DNA from: Lewinellaceae bacterium
GTDB taxonomy: Bacteria; Bacteroidota; Bacteroidia; Chitinophagales; Saprospiraceae
Direction: 5' to 3'
DNA: 64,000 nucleotides
Assembly (NCBI GenBank): GCA_016716135.1
Contig: JADJWX010000006.1
Span: forward strand, 1 to 64,000
A program made the translations under genes and the position numbers. Under the pieces are notes generated by a model. That model was not told the DNA's origin. It worked only from the letters and a program-made list of their open reading frames with translations, and made no database searches. Positions 8,579 to 16,949 of the stretch are shown in pieces (the stretch's first letter is position 1; every line of letters begins with the position of its first letter).

Positions 8579-10744
8579 ATGCTAAACCGCCTGATCAGCC
8601 TGCTGGTGCTCCTCGCAACCATGGCCCCCGTTTTATTTGCTCAAACCCCCGTCAACCCACTCGTGCACAACGGCGCTGTCGTGGCGCTGTCGGACAACGT
8701 GAACAATTACGTTTTTGCCCGCTACCTGGTTGTCGATCCGCCGCCGGATACCTGTGTGCTGTATTCCTTTTCGAACAACCTGAATGGCCTTGTCAACAAT
8801 TTTAACTGCAACGAATTGGGGACCAACCCGGTTGACATCTGGTCGGTCAGTTCCGGTTCGGCAGCAACCCTGCATTCTGAAACTTATGTGCTGGTGCAGG
8901 ATAATCTGGGCGTTTGCCCGGGTTCGGCGGGTGGCCAGCTGCCGATTGTGGTTTGCCGGAACGGCCTGGCAATCAGCCTCAACGGCCGCGGCGAAGTGCG
9001 TATTTCCCCGGAATTATGGGACCTTAGCACGGCAGCCTGCAACAATGACCCAAACATCAAACTATCGTTCAGCCCCGATACCACCGACGTGCTGCGGGTG
9101 GTCGATTGCTTCGCCCCGGGCATCAATATCGTTCAGATCTGGGCGACCAACAGTACCGGGCACCAGAACTACGCCGAAGTGTATTACAACCTCCAGGATA
9201 ATACCGGCAATTGCGACGGCTTCGGCGATATTCACGCCCCGCACCCCCGGGTTGCTTCCGGCCTGACGGCCACGCCGGGTTATGCCGGCACGGTGGTTTT
9301 ACACGCCGCCGACACCGATGCCGGCAGTGTGCCCGATAGCACCGATTGCCTGCCCCTGCGCTTTTCTTTTTCTGCCGACACCAACGATATCACCCGAACA
9401 TTCACCTGCGACGATTTGGGCGTCAACCTCTTCCAACTCTGGGTAACCGATGCCTGTGGGCGGCAGAATTTTGTCGAATCCTACATACTCATTACCGATG
9501 GCGTTGGCTGTGATCTTCAATCGGGCGCACCGGCCAATGACAACATCGCCGGCGCTGTGCCGCTCGATGCAACCGGCGCCTGTACCGTATACTGGTCCAA
9601 TGTAAATGCAACGGCAGAAATGAACGAGCCGGCTCCCATGCCATCGGCAAATTGCTCCGATCCGAATACCTGGTGCGACGGGCAGGGCGCCGAACACAGC
9701 GTGTGGTTTACCTTTCAGGCGCCGGCATCGGGCAGCGCTGAATTGCATACGGCCGGTATGAACACCCAGTTGGCCGTTTGGGAACAAATCGGCGGCAACC
9801 TGGTGCTCGTGGCTGCCAACGACGATCTGCCGGGCGATCCGGAAGGCGCCTCCGGGCTGACGCTGAGCTGCCTTGAAGCCGGCCAAACTTACCGGGTGCA
9901 AGTGGATGGCCACAGCGGCGCCATGGGGCAGTTTTCCATCAGTATCAGCGATCCGAATATCAGCTGCGCGATTTCCGGGCAGTCAAACCAGGCCTTCGCC
10001 TGCGGCGAAATACCCGTGACGCCGGTACAATCTACCGGCACCGGCGCCTGGCAATTTCTGCTGGACAACGAACAACGCGCCGTTTTGGCCGTGAACGACA
10101 TGGGCCATGCGCTGGGAACCGTCAATGCCGAATTTATGGTCAACGGCGATGCCGTGCGCACCGATGCCGCCGGTAATCCATACCTCGACCGGAACTGGAC
10201 GGTTACGGTGGAAAACCAACCTGCCGGCCCTGTTTATGTCAAATTTTTATTTGGAAAAACCGAATGGGACGCGCTGAGCAACACGCCGGGCGCGCCATCC
10301 GATCCCGGCCAGCTGCAGGCTACAAAAGTGGCTGGCGCCACCTGCGGTGATTACCTGGAAGGCGGTGTCCTGTTGGCGAACATGGGAACCTACTCCGTCA
10401 ATCCGGCCGGCGACCTGGCTGCTACGTACGCAGTGGATGGCTTTTCTGCCTTTTACCTGCATGGCGGCGCGGCACTGACCCCTGTCGGTGCGCCGCACAG
10501 CCTCCCGCTGGCCGTCTATCCCAACCCGGCCCGCGACCGTATCCGGATCGATGGTTTGCCTGTTGGCTCCGCCACCGGTTTTTCAATCAGGCTGATCAAC
10601 AGCATGGGCCGGGAAGTTTTTCAAACCCGCCTGGCCAATACAACTACCGAACTGCTATTGCCCCGGCTTGCTTCAGGCCTGTATTTCCTGCAGGCGACAG
10701 ACGGGCTGCAAACGTATTCGGGGAAACTTATGCTCATGGAATAA
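8579..10744 (+). CDS. T9SS-secreted multidomain protein with PPC-like domain and C-terminal sorting domain
   Basis: 721 residues. Signal peptide MLNRLISLLVLLATMAPVLFAQ. Residues about 30-310 contain three repeats of roughly 95 residues, each ending in the pattern 'DLGVN..QLWVTD..G..NF.E.Y....D..G.C'. Residues about 320-460 resemble a bacterial pre-peptidase C-terminal (PPC) domain ('EHSVWFTFQAPASGSAELHT', 'YRVQVDGHSG'). The last 80 residues are a typical type A T9SS sorting domain ('AVYPNPARDRIRIDGL', ending 'SGLYFLQATDG..TYSGKLMLME'). No catalytic domain is visible; probably a cell-surface or secreted structural/adhesive protein. A strong terminator follows. Confidence 0.85.
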   Translation: MLNRLISLLVLLATMAPVLFAQTPVNPLVHNGAVVALSDNVNNYVFARYLVVDPPPDTCVLYSFSNNLNGLVNNFNCNELGTNPVDIWSVSSGSAATLHSETYVLVQDNLGVCPGSAGGQLPIVVCRNGLAISLNGRGEVRISPELWDLSTAACNNDPNIKLSFSPDTTDVLRVVDCFAPGINIVQIWATNSTGHQNYAEVYYNLQDNTGNCDGFGDIHAPHPRVASGLTATPGYAGTVVLHAADTDAGSVPDSTDCLPLRFSFSADTNDITRTFTCDDLGVNLFQLWVTDACGRQNFVESYILITDGVGCDLQSGAPANDNIAGAVPLDATGACTVYWSNVNATAEMNEPAPMPSANCSDPNTWCDGQGAEHSVWFTFQAPASGSAELHTAGMNTQLAVWEQIGGNLVLVAANDDLPGDPEGASGLTLSCLEAGQTYRVQVDGHSGAMGQFSISISDPNISCAISGQSNQAFACGEIPVTPVQSTGTGAWQFLLDNEQRAVLAVNDMGHALGTVNAEFMVNGDAVRTDAAGNPYLDRNWTVTVENQPAGPVYVKFLFGKTEWDALSNTPGAPSDPGQLQATKVAGATCGDYLEGGVLLANMGTYSVNPAGDLAATYAVDGFSAFYLHGGAALTPVGAPHSLPLAVYPNPARDRIRIDGLPVGSATGFSIRLINSMGREVFQTRLANTTTELLLPRLASGLYFLQATDGLQTYSGKLMLME

Positions 10745-10796
10745 ACTGCCCTGTATGCAATACAGATAAACAACACGGGGAATTAGCCCTGAACCA

Positions 10797-10835
10797 GGGC
10801 CGGTCTGTTAATTCAGATCGGCCCGTTTTGTTTTT
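10797..10835 (+). terminator. Rho-independent terminator of the T9SS cargo gene
   Basis: Stem 10797-10807 ('gggccggtctg') pairs with 10814-10824 ('cagatcggccc') around a 'ttaatt' loop, followed by a T-rich tract to about 10835. It overlaps the last codons of the convergent methyltransferase gene, whose stop codon falls in the loop. Confidence 0.75.
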
Positions 10836-11463
10836 GCGCCAGCAAAATCAGATCCGTAGTTATTGAATCGTCTGCGGCGGGATAGGTTATGCGTTGCAAA
10901 TCAAGTATTGAAAATCCGTTTTCGAGCAGTGCTTCGGATAGATAATCTGCCTGATGGTAATAGAGGAATAATTGGTCCGGCCCGCCGGAGCTTGGCCCTT
11001 TCCACTCCGACTTTTCATAGTCGTCTTCCATAGTGCTGATATAGAAGAGGCCGTTGTTTTTCAATAAATTTGACGCATCGGCAATTAATGCGAACGCTTC
11101 TGTTTTTGACAAATACGGCAAACAAAATCCGCACATTATACCATCGTATTTTTCGGTTATCCGGCCAATATCACGGCAGTCCATCAGTTGAAATTCCGCT
11201 TCCGGATTATTGTTCCGGGCAAGTTCGAGCATACTGGGGGCGAGGTCGGTGCCGAGAATTTTAAAATCCGGTCGTTTATCCAGTAAATACCGCGTGACAT
11301 TGCCCGGACCGCAGGCAAGTTCCAGGATATCAGCGCCTTCGGTTGATGTTGCTTCGCAAAACCGGTTGAGGCTGTCGCCGTACAAATCCACGTTCATGTA
11401 TTTGTCCTGGTAGGTTTTTGCGTGCTTATCGAATAGCGCAATGGCGCATTTGTTTTTGTCCAT
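10813..11463 (-). CDS. Class I SAM-dependent methyltransferase
   Basis: 216 residues. Motif I 'ILELACGPGNVTRYL' (about residues 46-60), the acidic residue after strand 2 in 'ILGTDLAPSMLELAR', and a motif-IV region 'YDGIMCGFCLPYLSKTEA' define a Rossmann-fold SAM methyltransferase of the type that acts on small molecules. The substrate is not predictable. The gene starts 9 bp downstream of the MFS transporter stop codon on the same strand, so the two likely form one transcript, and the pair might modify and export (or import and modify) one compound; this is inference. Confidence 0.85.
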   Translation of the reverse strand: MDKNKCAIALFDKHAKTYQDKYMNVDLYGDSLNRFCEATSTEGADILELACGPGNVTRYLLDKRPDFKILGTDLAPSMLELARNNNPEAEFQLMDCRDIGRITEKYDGIMCGFCLPYLSKTEAFALIADASNLLKNNGLFYISTMEDDYEKSEWKGPSSGGPDQLFLYYHQADYLSEALLENGFSILDLQRITYPAADDSITTDLILLAQKQNGPI

Positions 11464-11472
11464 GGTATGTGC

Positions 11473-12702
11473 TTAACCGTTGAGTTCCTGTGCAGCCTTT
11501 ACCGCCGGCCGCATCCAGAACCACAAGGCCGTAAACGCCAGGATGAGCACTATCGGCAACACGCCCACATTCGACAAGGTAGCCTGCCCGGCCGCCAGGT
11601 TGGCGGCTTCTTCGGTGAGGCCGTCGAGGTTGGCTTTAGCCAGGTTGTCGTCAAACCAGCGCCCGATAACCGGCTGGAACATCCCGGTAGCCAACATGCC
11701 CACGCCGCCAAGGACCGACAGGCCCAGGGCGCCGCTTTTGGGAATATATTCTGCGACAAAACCCAGCATGGTCGGCCAGAAATAACAAACCCCTACGGCA
11801 AATACCGCCGCGGCGCCCCAGGTGGCCCAGCCCTGGGCATGGCTCAGGGCAAACAAGCCCAACGTGGCAAAAACGGCAGAGCCCAGCAGCATGCCCGTGG
11901 GGTTCAGGCGATGCACCACCGGACCTGCGTAAAAACGCCCGAAGGCCATAATACCGTTTATAAAGGCCAGTACCAGCAATGGCGCCACCCCTACGCTTTT
12001 CAGCAGGGAGTCAATCCATTGTCCGGTGCTGAGTTCGGTATTCGCCGTGAGCACCATGCAGGCGGCCATGAAGTAAAACAAGGGGTTGGCAAAAACGGCC
12101 TTGAACATCTCGGCGGTACTCACGCCATGCTCCACACGCTCGGTGCGCGGGAACGCCTGGCTGTAAAAAAGGTAACCATAAACCAGGGTCGGGATCAGGA
12201 TGATGGCGCATTGTGCGCGCCAGCCCAGGCCCGCGGAGGCCATCAGGTAGCCCGCTAAAGCGCCGATCACAATACCGCCCGGGAACCAGACGTGAAATTT
12301 GTTGAGCATGGCCGTTTTCCGCTCGGGATACAGGCTGGCTACCATCGGGTTGCAGGCCGCTTCTACCGCGCCGTTGGCAAAACCGACGAGGAAGGTGCTG
12401 ATCAGCAATGTCCAAAAGCCGCCCGCAAACACCGTGAGTATCAGCCCGAGCAAGTGTGTCGCAAACGCGATAACCAGCATCCGGCGCATGCCGATCGTGT
12501 CGAGGATCATGCCGCCCAGTATGGTGGCGGCCGGGAAGCCGTAGAACGCCATGGAGGTGATCACGCCTACTTCCTGGTAAGTGAGCCCGAATTCAGTTTT
12601 CCAGCCGTCGAGCATGCCTGCCCGTATGGCAAAGGTCATGGCAGTGGTTACCAGGGCAATACAGGAGGCATTAAAAAGCCGCCCGGCATGAATGTTGGAC
12701 AT
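11473..12702 (-). CDS. MFS transporter
   Basis: 409 residues with about 12 hydrophobic segments, the standard major facilitator size. The first helix pair is followed by 'GGMILDTIGMRRMLV', the variant of the MFS loop 2-3 signature (G-x3-D-x2-G-RR). A histidine/glycine-rich motif 'FHVWFPGGIVIGALAGY' opens helix 5, reminiscent of the FucP-like sugar/H+ symporters, but this is not enough to name a substrate. A good Bacteroidota promoter box lies 35 bp upstream. Co-oriented with the methyltransferase gene immediately downstream. Confidence 0.85.
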   Translation of the reverse strand: MSNIHAGRLFNASCIALVTTAMTFAIRAGMLDGWKTEFGLTYQEVGVITSMAFYGFPAATILGGMILDTIGMRRMLVIAFATHLLGLILTVFAGGFWTLLISTFLVGFANGAVEAACNPMVASLYPERKTAMLNKFHVWFPGGIVIGALAGYLMASAGLGWRAQCAIILIPTLVYGYLFYSQAFPRTERVEHGVSTAEMFKAVFANPLFYFMAACMVLTANTELSTGQWIDSLLKSVGVAPLLVLAFINGIMAFGRFYAGPVVHRLNPTGMLLGSAVFATLGLFALSHAQGWATWGAAAVFAVGVCYFWPTMLGFVAEYIPKSGALGLSVLGGVGMLATGMFQPVIGRWFDDNLAKANLDGLTEEAANLAAGQATLSNVGVLPIVLILAFTALWFWMRPAVKAAQELNG

Positions 12703-12736
12703 GGGAAGTTTGTTTTGTTTTGAAACGTTGGTCGGC

Positions 12737-12744
12737 CAAATGTA
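12737..12744 (-). promoter_or_regulatory. Putative -7 promoter box of the MFS/methyltransferase operon
   Basis: On the minus strand the sequence reads TACATTTG, an exact match to the Bacteroidota sigma-ABfr -7 consensus TAnnTTTG, 34 bp before the MFS start codon. The -33 TTG is only approximate (CTG about 20 bp upstream). Confidence 0.45.
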
Positions 12745-12891
12745 AAAAGTCCGCCAGCGATTTCAGGGAATTCTGCGCTTGGCTTTTCATTTTTTTACCG
12801 CCTCCGGCGTTGACGGTGTTACACAGATCGGCGCTATGGCGCGCCTGTTGCGCACGTCGGGCCGCACCGGCAGGCGCTCAAACCCGACCGG

Positions 12892-13347
12892 TCAATTTTG
12901 TTCCTGTTGTTTCATTGCGGCTTCCACCGCCGCCCATGTATCCCAAATATTTCGCAGGAGCGGGATGAAGGTAGCGGCATCCGGGCCTTTTTCCAGTTGT
13001 TCGAAGAGTACATGCATTTCCCCGCGCAGGCCGGCGTGTTTTTCCACAAAAGGGATCATGTCGTTCCAGGCTTGCAGGTGCCGGGTGAATGCCTTGGTAA
13101 AATCGGGCGGGCAGCCCCGGAAGTCGTGCTTGTTGATCCCGTCGGTGTAATTCCGGATGGTTTGAGCCAGGGAAATGGTTTCGCAGGCGTGGTTGCGGAT
13201 GCGGCCGAGGGAGTCGTCTAGGGCGATGAGGTGTTGGATGCAGGCTTCGGGGGGTGGGGTGGTTTGGTGTGTAGGCGTTTTACAGGTGGCGAGGATAACG
13301 CAGACGCATAAAGTCAGGAACCAGACGGTCAAATTTTTTCGTTTCAT
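12892..13347 (-). CDS. Putative lipoprotein of unknown function
   Basis: 151 residues from the ATG at 13347. The N-terminus MKRKNLTVWFLTLCVCVILATC ends in a lipobox-like 'LATC', so the mature protein is probably lipid-anchored after cleavage before that Cys. The rest is helical, with Cys residues at 'EACIQHL', 'NHACETI' and 'RGCPPDF', and no recognised domain. An 11-codon extension upstream is open but breaks the signal peptide. It lies between the MFS gene and the T9SS plug protein on the same strand but is separated from the latter by a terminator, so it probably has its own promoter. Confidence 0.65.
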   Translation of the reverse strand: MKRKNLTVWFLTLCVCVILATCKTPTHQTTPPPEACIQHLIALDDSLGRIRNHACETISLAQTIRNYTDGINKHDFRGCPPDFTKAFTRHLQAWNDMIPFVEKHAGLRGEMHVLFEQLEKGPDAATFIPLLRNIWDTWAAVEAAMKQQEQN

Positions 13348-13427
13348 ACCACTGGATTTGATTTTTGTTAGATTTGTCAAAATACGCGTTTTCCTAACTA
13401 TGAAGCCACTGCCTGTTTTGCTGTTTG

Positions 13428-13468
13428 TAAAAAAAAACCTCGGCAGGGTTTCGAACCCTGCCGAGGTT
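13428..13468 (-). terminator. Rho-independent terminator of the T9SS plug-domain gene
   Basis: On the minus strand, a 14-bp GC-rich stem ('aacctcggcaggg' type, 13436-13468, loop near 'ttcgaa') is followed by a run of eight or more T (complement of the A run 13429-13437). It lies 22 bp after the stop codon at 13490. Confidence 0.85.
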
Positions 13469-13489
13469 AGCCATTCGGAATAACGCTGT

Positions 13490-14803
13490 TCAATTCCGCA
13501 GCCGCGAGTCCATCGTGGCCGACAGCATCAGTCGGTCGTAGCGCTGGCCGAAGGGGCGGTAGTACACCAGGATCTGGTAGTCGTTGCCGGTTTCGTGCCA
13601 GTTACCTTCGAAACCTTCCTCGTCGGTTTCGCCGGTTTTTTGATTCACCACCAGGTATTTGTAGTTGTAGTAGCCCTGTTTCAGGTAGGCTTCGCACACG
13701 TAAGCTTTGACGCTTTCCTCGTAGCGCATTTTGAACTCGGGTTTGAGCTGCCAATCGCTGAGTTCGCCGTACACGTAGATGTCTTCGTTGTCGAGCGGGA
13801 GATTTTGTTTAAATGAAAACAGCACCTCCGCGTAGTCGCACTCGTTGAGGCCCTGGTTGGCATTGTTGTTTTCGATGCTGAAACGGCCATTGATGTCGCC
13901 GTATTCGAGATAGGTGCGGCCGTTCCAGTTTTCGTCGGTTTGGAGGGTCACCTGGTAATAGTCCCGCATGTTTTGAATATCGCGGATGTAGTCGCCGCGG
14001 TAGTCGAAGGTACGCATGTCGAAGTAGCGCCATTCCTTGCCGGCTGGGAACACAATTTTGTCCTGGTAATCGAACACCAGTTGGTCGCCCCGGACGAAAT
14101 ACGGTCCGACCGGACCGATCGCCGTGCGCCAGTCGCCGTTTTGCAGCACAAAGGCCTGCACTTCTTTCTGGGGGTATTGCACCACGGTGCCTTTGGTGCT
14201 CACCGTAAAATCGATCTCCTGGTGCGTGTTGAGTTTACTGACTTGCACGGGTCGCACAAATTCGGTTGCCACACTCCAGGCCATTTCCACCACAACAAAG
14301 CGACGCACCAGCACCAGTTTTTTTTCATACGTATTGTCGTACACTTTGAGCAGGTAATTGCCCGATTTAGTCCAGCGCATGTTGGCATTGGGCAGGCTGA
14401 GGCTAAAATGGACGTACTGCTGGAGCGTATTGTACGAATTGTAGGAATTGATGATGCGGTCTTCCGTAAAACCGTTGATGAATTCGTTGTCGTCGAGTTC
14501 GGAGCGCTGCCAGTTGGCGTCGCAGTGTTCGATGGTGTAGAGGTAATCGCGAATGTCGGTACCCAGGTGGTCAAAGTGGAGCACCAGTGTGCCGGGCGCA
14601 GCGTTCAGGGGGGCCATGGGAAAGGTGAGCGGGGCGCCGGCCAGGTGGAGCTGAACGGAGAGGATGTCCATGTCGTAAATCCGGGACTCGTTGTTGGGGT
14701 TGGCGGGCGTTTGGGCCGAGGCTACAAACGGGAGCAATGCCAGTGCCGATAGTTGGAGTGCCTTGCGAAAGCAGCGGGTCGGCAGATCAAATGCGTATTT
14801 CAT
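13490..14803 (-). CDS. Type IX secretion system plug protein (DUF5103 domain)
   Basis: 437 residues with a signal peptide (...LQLSALALLPFVASAQ). The mature N-terminus 'NESRIYDMDILSVQLHLAGAPLTFPMAPLN' and the block 'LVLHFDHLGTDIRDYLYTIEHCDANWQRSELDDNEFINGF' are characteristic of DUF5103, the family now described as the PorV/SprA-channel-associated Plug that closes the periplasmic side of the T9SS translocon. Length matches the family (about 420-440). A 'TAttTTTGC' box lies directly before the start codon. This gene indicates that the cell has a working T9SS and supports the cargo calls elsewhere in the window. Confidence 0.88.
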   Translation of the reverse strand: MKYAFDLPTRCFRKALQLSALALLPFVASAQTPANPNNESRIYDMDILSVQLHLAGAPLTFPMAPLNAAPGTLVLHFDHLGTDIRDYLYTIEHCDANWQRSELDDNEFINGFTEDRIINSYNSYNTLQQYVHFSLSLPNANMRWTKSGNYLLKVYDNTYEKKLVLVRRFVVVEMAWSVATEFVRPVQVSKLNTHQEIDFTVSTKGTVVQYPQKEVQAFVLQNGDWRTAIGPVGPYFVRGDQLVFDYQDKIVFPAGKEWRYFDMRTFDYRGDYIRDIQNMRDYYQVTLQTDENWNGRTYLEYGDINGRFSIENNNANQGLNECDYAEVLFSFKQNLPLDNEDIYVYGELSDWQLKPEFKMRYEESVKAYVCEAYLKQGYYNYKYLVVNQKTGETDEEGFEGNWHETGNDYQILVYYRPFGQRYDRLMLSATMDSRLRN

Positions 14804-15009
14804 GTTGCAAAAATACCGGCTACAGCTTGTTTATCCTGTTAACCATATTTTAAAGGCTGAGCTGTGGTTGTCGCGCAAGTCGTTATTTACGATTAGTTCA
14901 CCTTTTCGAAACAAGCATGTTTGCGGTCTTATCAAATTTTGAAAAAGGCACGCAATTATCCTAAGCCTGAAGGATGAACCAATCGTAATGCGTAAATCCA
15001 AAATCGTAA

Positions 15010-15250
15010 ATTAGGGGTGTTAAGAGAAATATTTTTTCGGCTAAGGTTGGCACGTAGCGTATTTCCCGCAGAGTAGCACAGAGTTAACTCGCAGAGTTCC
15101 GCAGAGTTTTCCTTCAACGGAATATAAACTCTGCGGAACTCTACCGTAAAAAACTCAGCGTCACTCTGCGGGAAATACGCTACGTGTTGCTAAAAATGTT
15201 GAGTTTTTGTAAAAACAACCTTCCTGAAGATTTCTCTTAACACCCCTAAT
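15010..15250. repeat. Long nested inverted repeat, MITE-like
   Basis: Outer arms 15010-15030 and 15230-15250 ('attaggggtgttaagagaaat') are perfect 21-bp complements. An inner pair 15051-15074 and 15163-15186 ('cacgtagcgtatttcccgc...') is a perfect 24-bp complement, and a third pair of 'gttccgcagagtt' type lies inside. The 240-bp block folds into one hairpin. It fills most of the 468-bp gap 14804-15271, in which I see no gene. Confidence 0.85.
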
Positions 15251-15271
15251 CGTAAATCAATAATACAGCCT

Positions 15272-15970
15272 CTAGCCTGCAGTAAAATGATAGCCCACAC
15301 CCTTGATGGTTATGATCTCGATGGCGGGGTCGCGGCGGAGGTAGTTGCGGAGTTTGGTGATGTAGACGTCGAGGTTGCGGGAGTTGAAAAAGGAGTCGTC
15401 GCCCCACACGCGGAGCAGGATGTCTTTGCGGGCGACGGTGAAGTTCCGGTGTTCGATCAGGATGGCCAGCAGTTCCGCTTCGCGGGCGCTCAGTTTGCGC
15501 GCCGAGCCGTCGGGGCTGAAGCGGAGTTCGTACTTCTGAGGGTAAAAGGCAAATTTTCCCACCTCGATCGCTTCGTTGGCGTCGCGGGTGGTGGTGGCGG
15601 TTTTGCCACGAGCCAGGGCTACCAGGTTTTGCACCCGCACGATGAGTTCCTCCATGCTGAAGGGTTTGCGCATGTAGTCGTTTCCGCCGGCGGCAAAACC
15701 CCGCAGTACATCTTCGGTTTGGTCTTTGGCGCTGAGGAAGAGAATGGGAAGGCCGGGGCGGTCGCGTCGGATGGCTTCGGCCAGGGAGAATCCGTCGCGG
15801 TTGGGGAGCATGACGTCGAGCACGCAAATGTCGGGTTCGAAGCGTTCCAGGGCAGGCAGTACGCGGGCGCCGTCGGTTACCATGAGGACTTCAAAGGCGC
15901 GGCTTTCCAGGCTTTCCTGGACGATTTTGCCCAAAAAGGGTTCGTCTTCTACGTATAGGATTTTTGTCAA
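15272..15970 (-). CDS. OmpR/PhoB-type DNA-binding response regulator
   Basis: 232 residues. The receiver domain spans about 1-120 with the acidic pair 'VEDE', phospho-acceptor Asp52 in 'DICVLDVMLP', the switch Ser80 in 'LFLSAKD' and Lys102 in 'DYMRKPF'. A winged-helix OmpR domain follows ('LSAREAELLAILIEHRNFTVARKDILLRVWG', 'DVYITKLRNYLRRDP', 'IKGVGYHF'). No ATG lies in frame upstream before a stop; the family N-terminus MTKILYVEDEP begins at a TTG codon, so TTG is the likely start. No histidine kinase gene is adjacent, so it is an orphan regulator here and its signal and targets are unknown. Confidence 0.9.
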   Translation of the reverse strand: MTKILYVEDEPFLGKIVQESLESRAFEVLMVTDGARVLPALERFEPDICVLDVMLPNRDGFSLAEAIRRDRPGLPILFLSAKDQTEDVLRGFAAGGNDYMRKPFSMEELIVRVQNLVALARGKTATTTRDANEAIEVGKFAFYPQKYELRFSPDGSARKLSAREAELLAILIEHRNFTVARKDILLRVWGDDSFFNSRNLDVYITKLRNYLRRDPAIEIITIKGVGYHFTAG

Positions 15971-16016
15971 GGTACAGGGTATGGTGAATTATACGGGCGG
16001 CGGGCGCCTGCCGTGG

Positions 16017-16286
16017 CTATGCGTCCTTACCGCAGGCTTCGCCGGGTTTGCGGCCGCAAACGCCGCAGGCGATGTCGTCTTTTTTGAGAAATGAGCTATT
16101 GCCGGCGCAGGTACCCCTGAACTCTCCGCCTTTAACAAAAACCAGACGAAGGCTGAACAGAAAAAAGGCAGCCAGAACAAAGAGCACGGAAGCGAGCAAT
16201 ACAGTCAACATAACAGCTTGATTTTTAAAAAATACGTACAAAGATACTCCTAAGATACCCAACAGTATGAAAAAAGGAAGGTTCAA
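16017..16286 (-). CDS. Small membrane protein with conserved CxxC cysteine motif
   Basis: About 89 residues, probably starting at a TTG. Two hydrophobic helices (residues 1-18 and about 28-50) are followed by 'GGEFRGTCAGNSSFLKKDDIACGVCGRKPGEACGKDA'-like sequence, whose 'GTCA.N..FL....CG.CG..P.E.C' pattern is common in short Bacteroidota 'membrane or secreted' proteins of unknown role. The four cysteines suggest a metal or redox site. It lies 46 bp upstream of the response regulator on the same strand, so it may be co-transcribed. I cannot assign a function. Confidence 0.65.
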   Translation of the reverse strand: MNLPFFILLGILGVSLYVFFKNQAVMLTVLLASVLFVLAAFFLFSLRLVFVKGGEFRGTCAGNSSFLKKDDIACGVCGRKPGEACGKDA

Positions 16287-16446
16287 GCGGTAAATTCACG
16301 GGCGGGCCGGCACATGCCCGGCATGCTTAAAATTGCCAAATTGTTTGTTTGGTTTATTATCCGGCACGCCATACCTTAGCCAGCCTCATAATTGATTTGT
16401 CCAAACATTTTTTGGCCCTTTTTTCACCATACAAAAAGTACACATT

Positions 16447-16881
16447 ATGATCCCTGTGTTCAAACTTCTGGAAAGCAAGGCGGATCAATCCATCCTGTCC
16501 ATCACGCCCAACCATATGGTTATTGAAGCCCTGGAACTCATGGCCGAAAAAAATATCGGCGCCGTTTTGGTCATGGATGGCCCGAAACTGGTCGGGATAT
16601 TTTCCGAGCGAGACTATGCGCGTAAAGGTATCATCCAGGGCCGTAAGGCAAAAAGTACCCCGGTGACCGAGGTGATGAGCTCAAATCTGATCACAATCAC
16701 GCCACAAATGGGTATTCGGGAGTGCATGAATTTAATGACGACCAAACGGGTACGTCACTTGCCGGTTATGGACGGTGATCAGGTTGTGGGATTACTTAGT
16801 ATCGGCGACCTGGTGAATGCAATTATAGTTGAACAACGGACGCATATTAAATTTTTAGAACAATACATTTCCGGGACTTAA
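16447..16881 (+). CDS. CBS-domain protein
   Basis: 144 residues, essentially a CBS pair: 'ILSITPNHMVIEALELMAEKNIGAVLVMDG..LVGIFSERDYARK' (about 17-62) and 'VMSSNLITITPQMGIRECMNLMTTKRVRHLPVMDGDQVVGLLSIGDLVNAII' (about 75-128). Such stand-alone Bateman modules bind adenine nucleotides and usually control a partner protein. The next gene, 68 bp downstream on the same strand, encodes the NhaD antiporter, so control of Na+/H+ exchange by cellular energy state is a reasonable inference but is not shown here. Confidence 0.88.
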   Translation: MIPVFKLLESKADQSILSITPNHMVIEALELMAEKNIGAVLVMDGPKLVGIFSERDYARKGIIQGRKAKSTPVTEVMSSNLITITPQMGIRECMNLMTTKRVRHLPVMDGDQVVGLLSIGDLVNAIIVEQRTHIKFLEQYISGT

Positions 16882-16949
16882 ACTGCTATGTTCCGGTTTC
16901 CCGCATCTCATTTTAAATTCAAAAACGCTGGTTCCAGCCCTGTTTCCCT

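Noticed and set aside
12720..12968. Small ORF between the MFS gene and the lipoprotein gene
   Set aside because: Pro/Arg-rich translation with no family character, lying over a promoter region.
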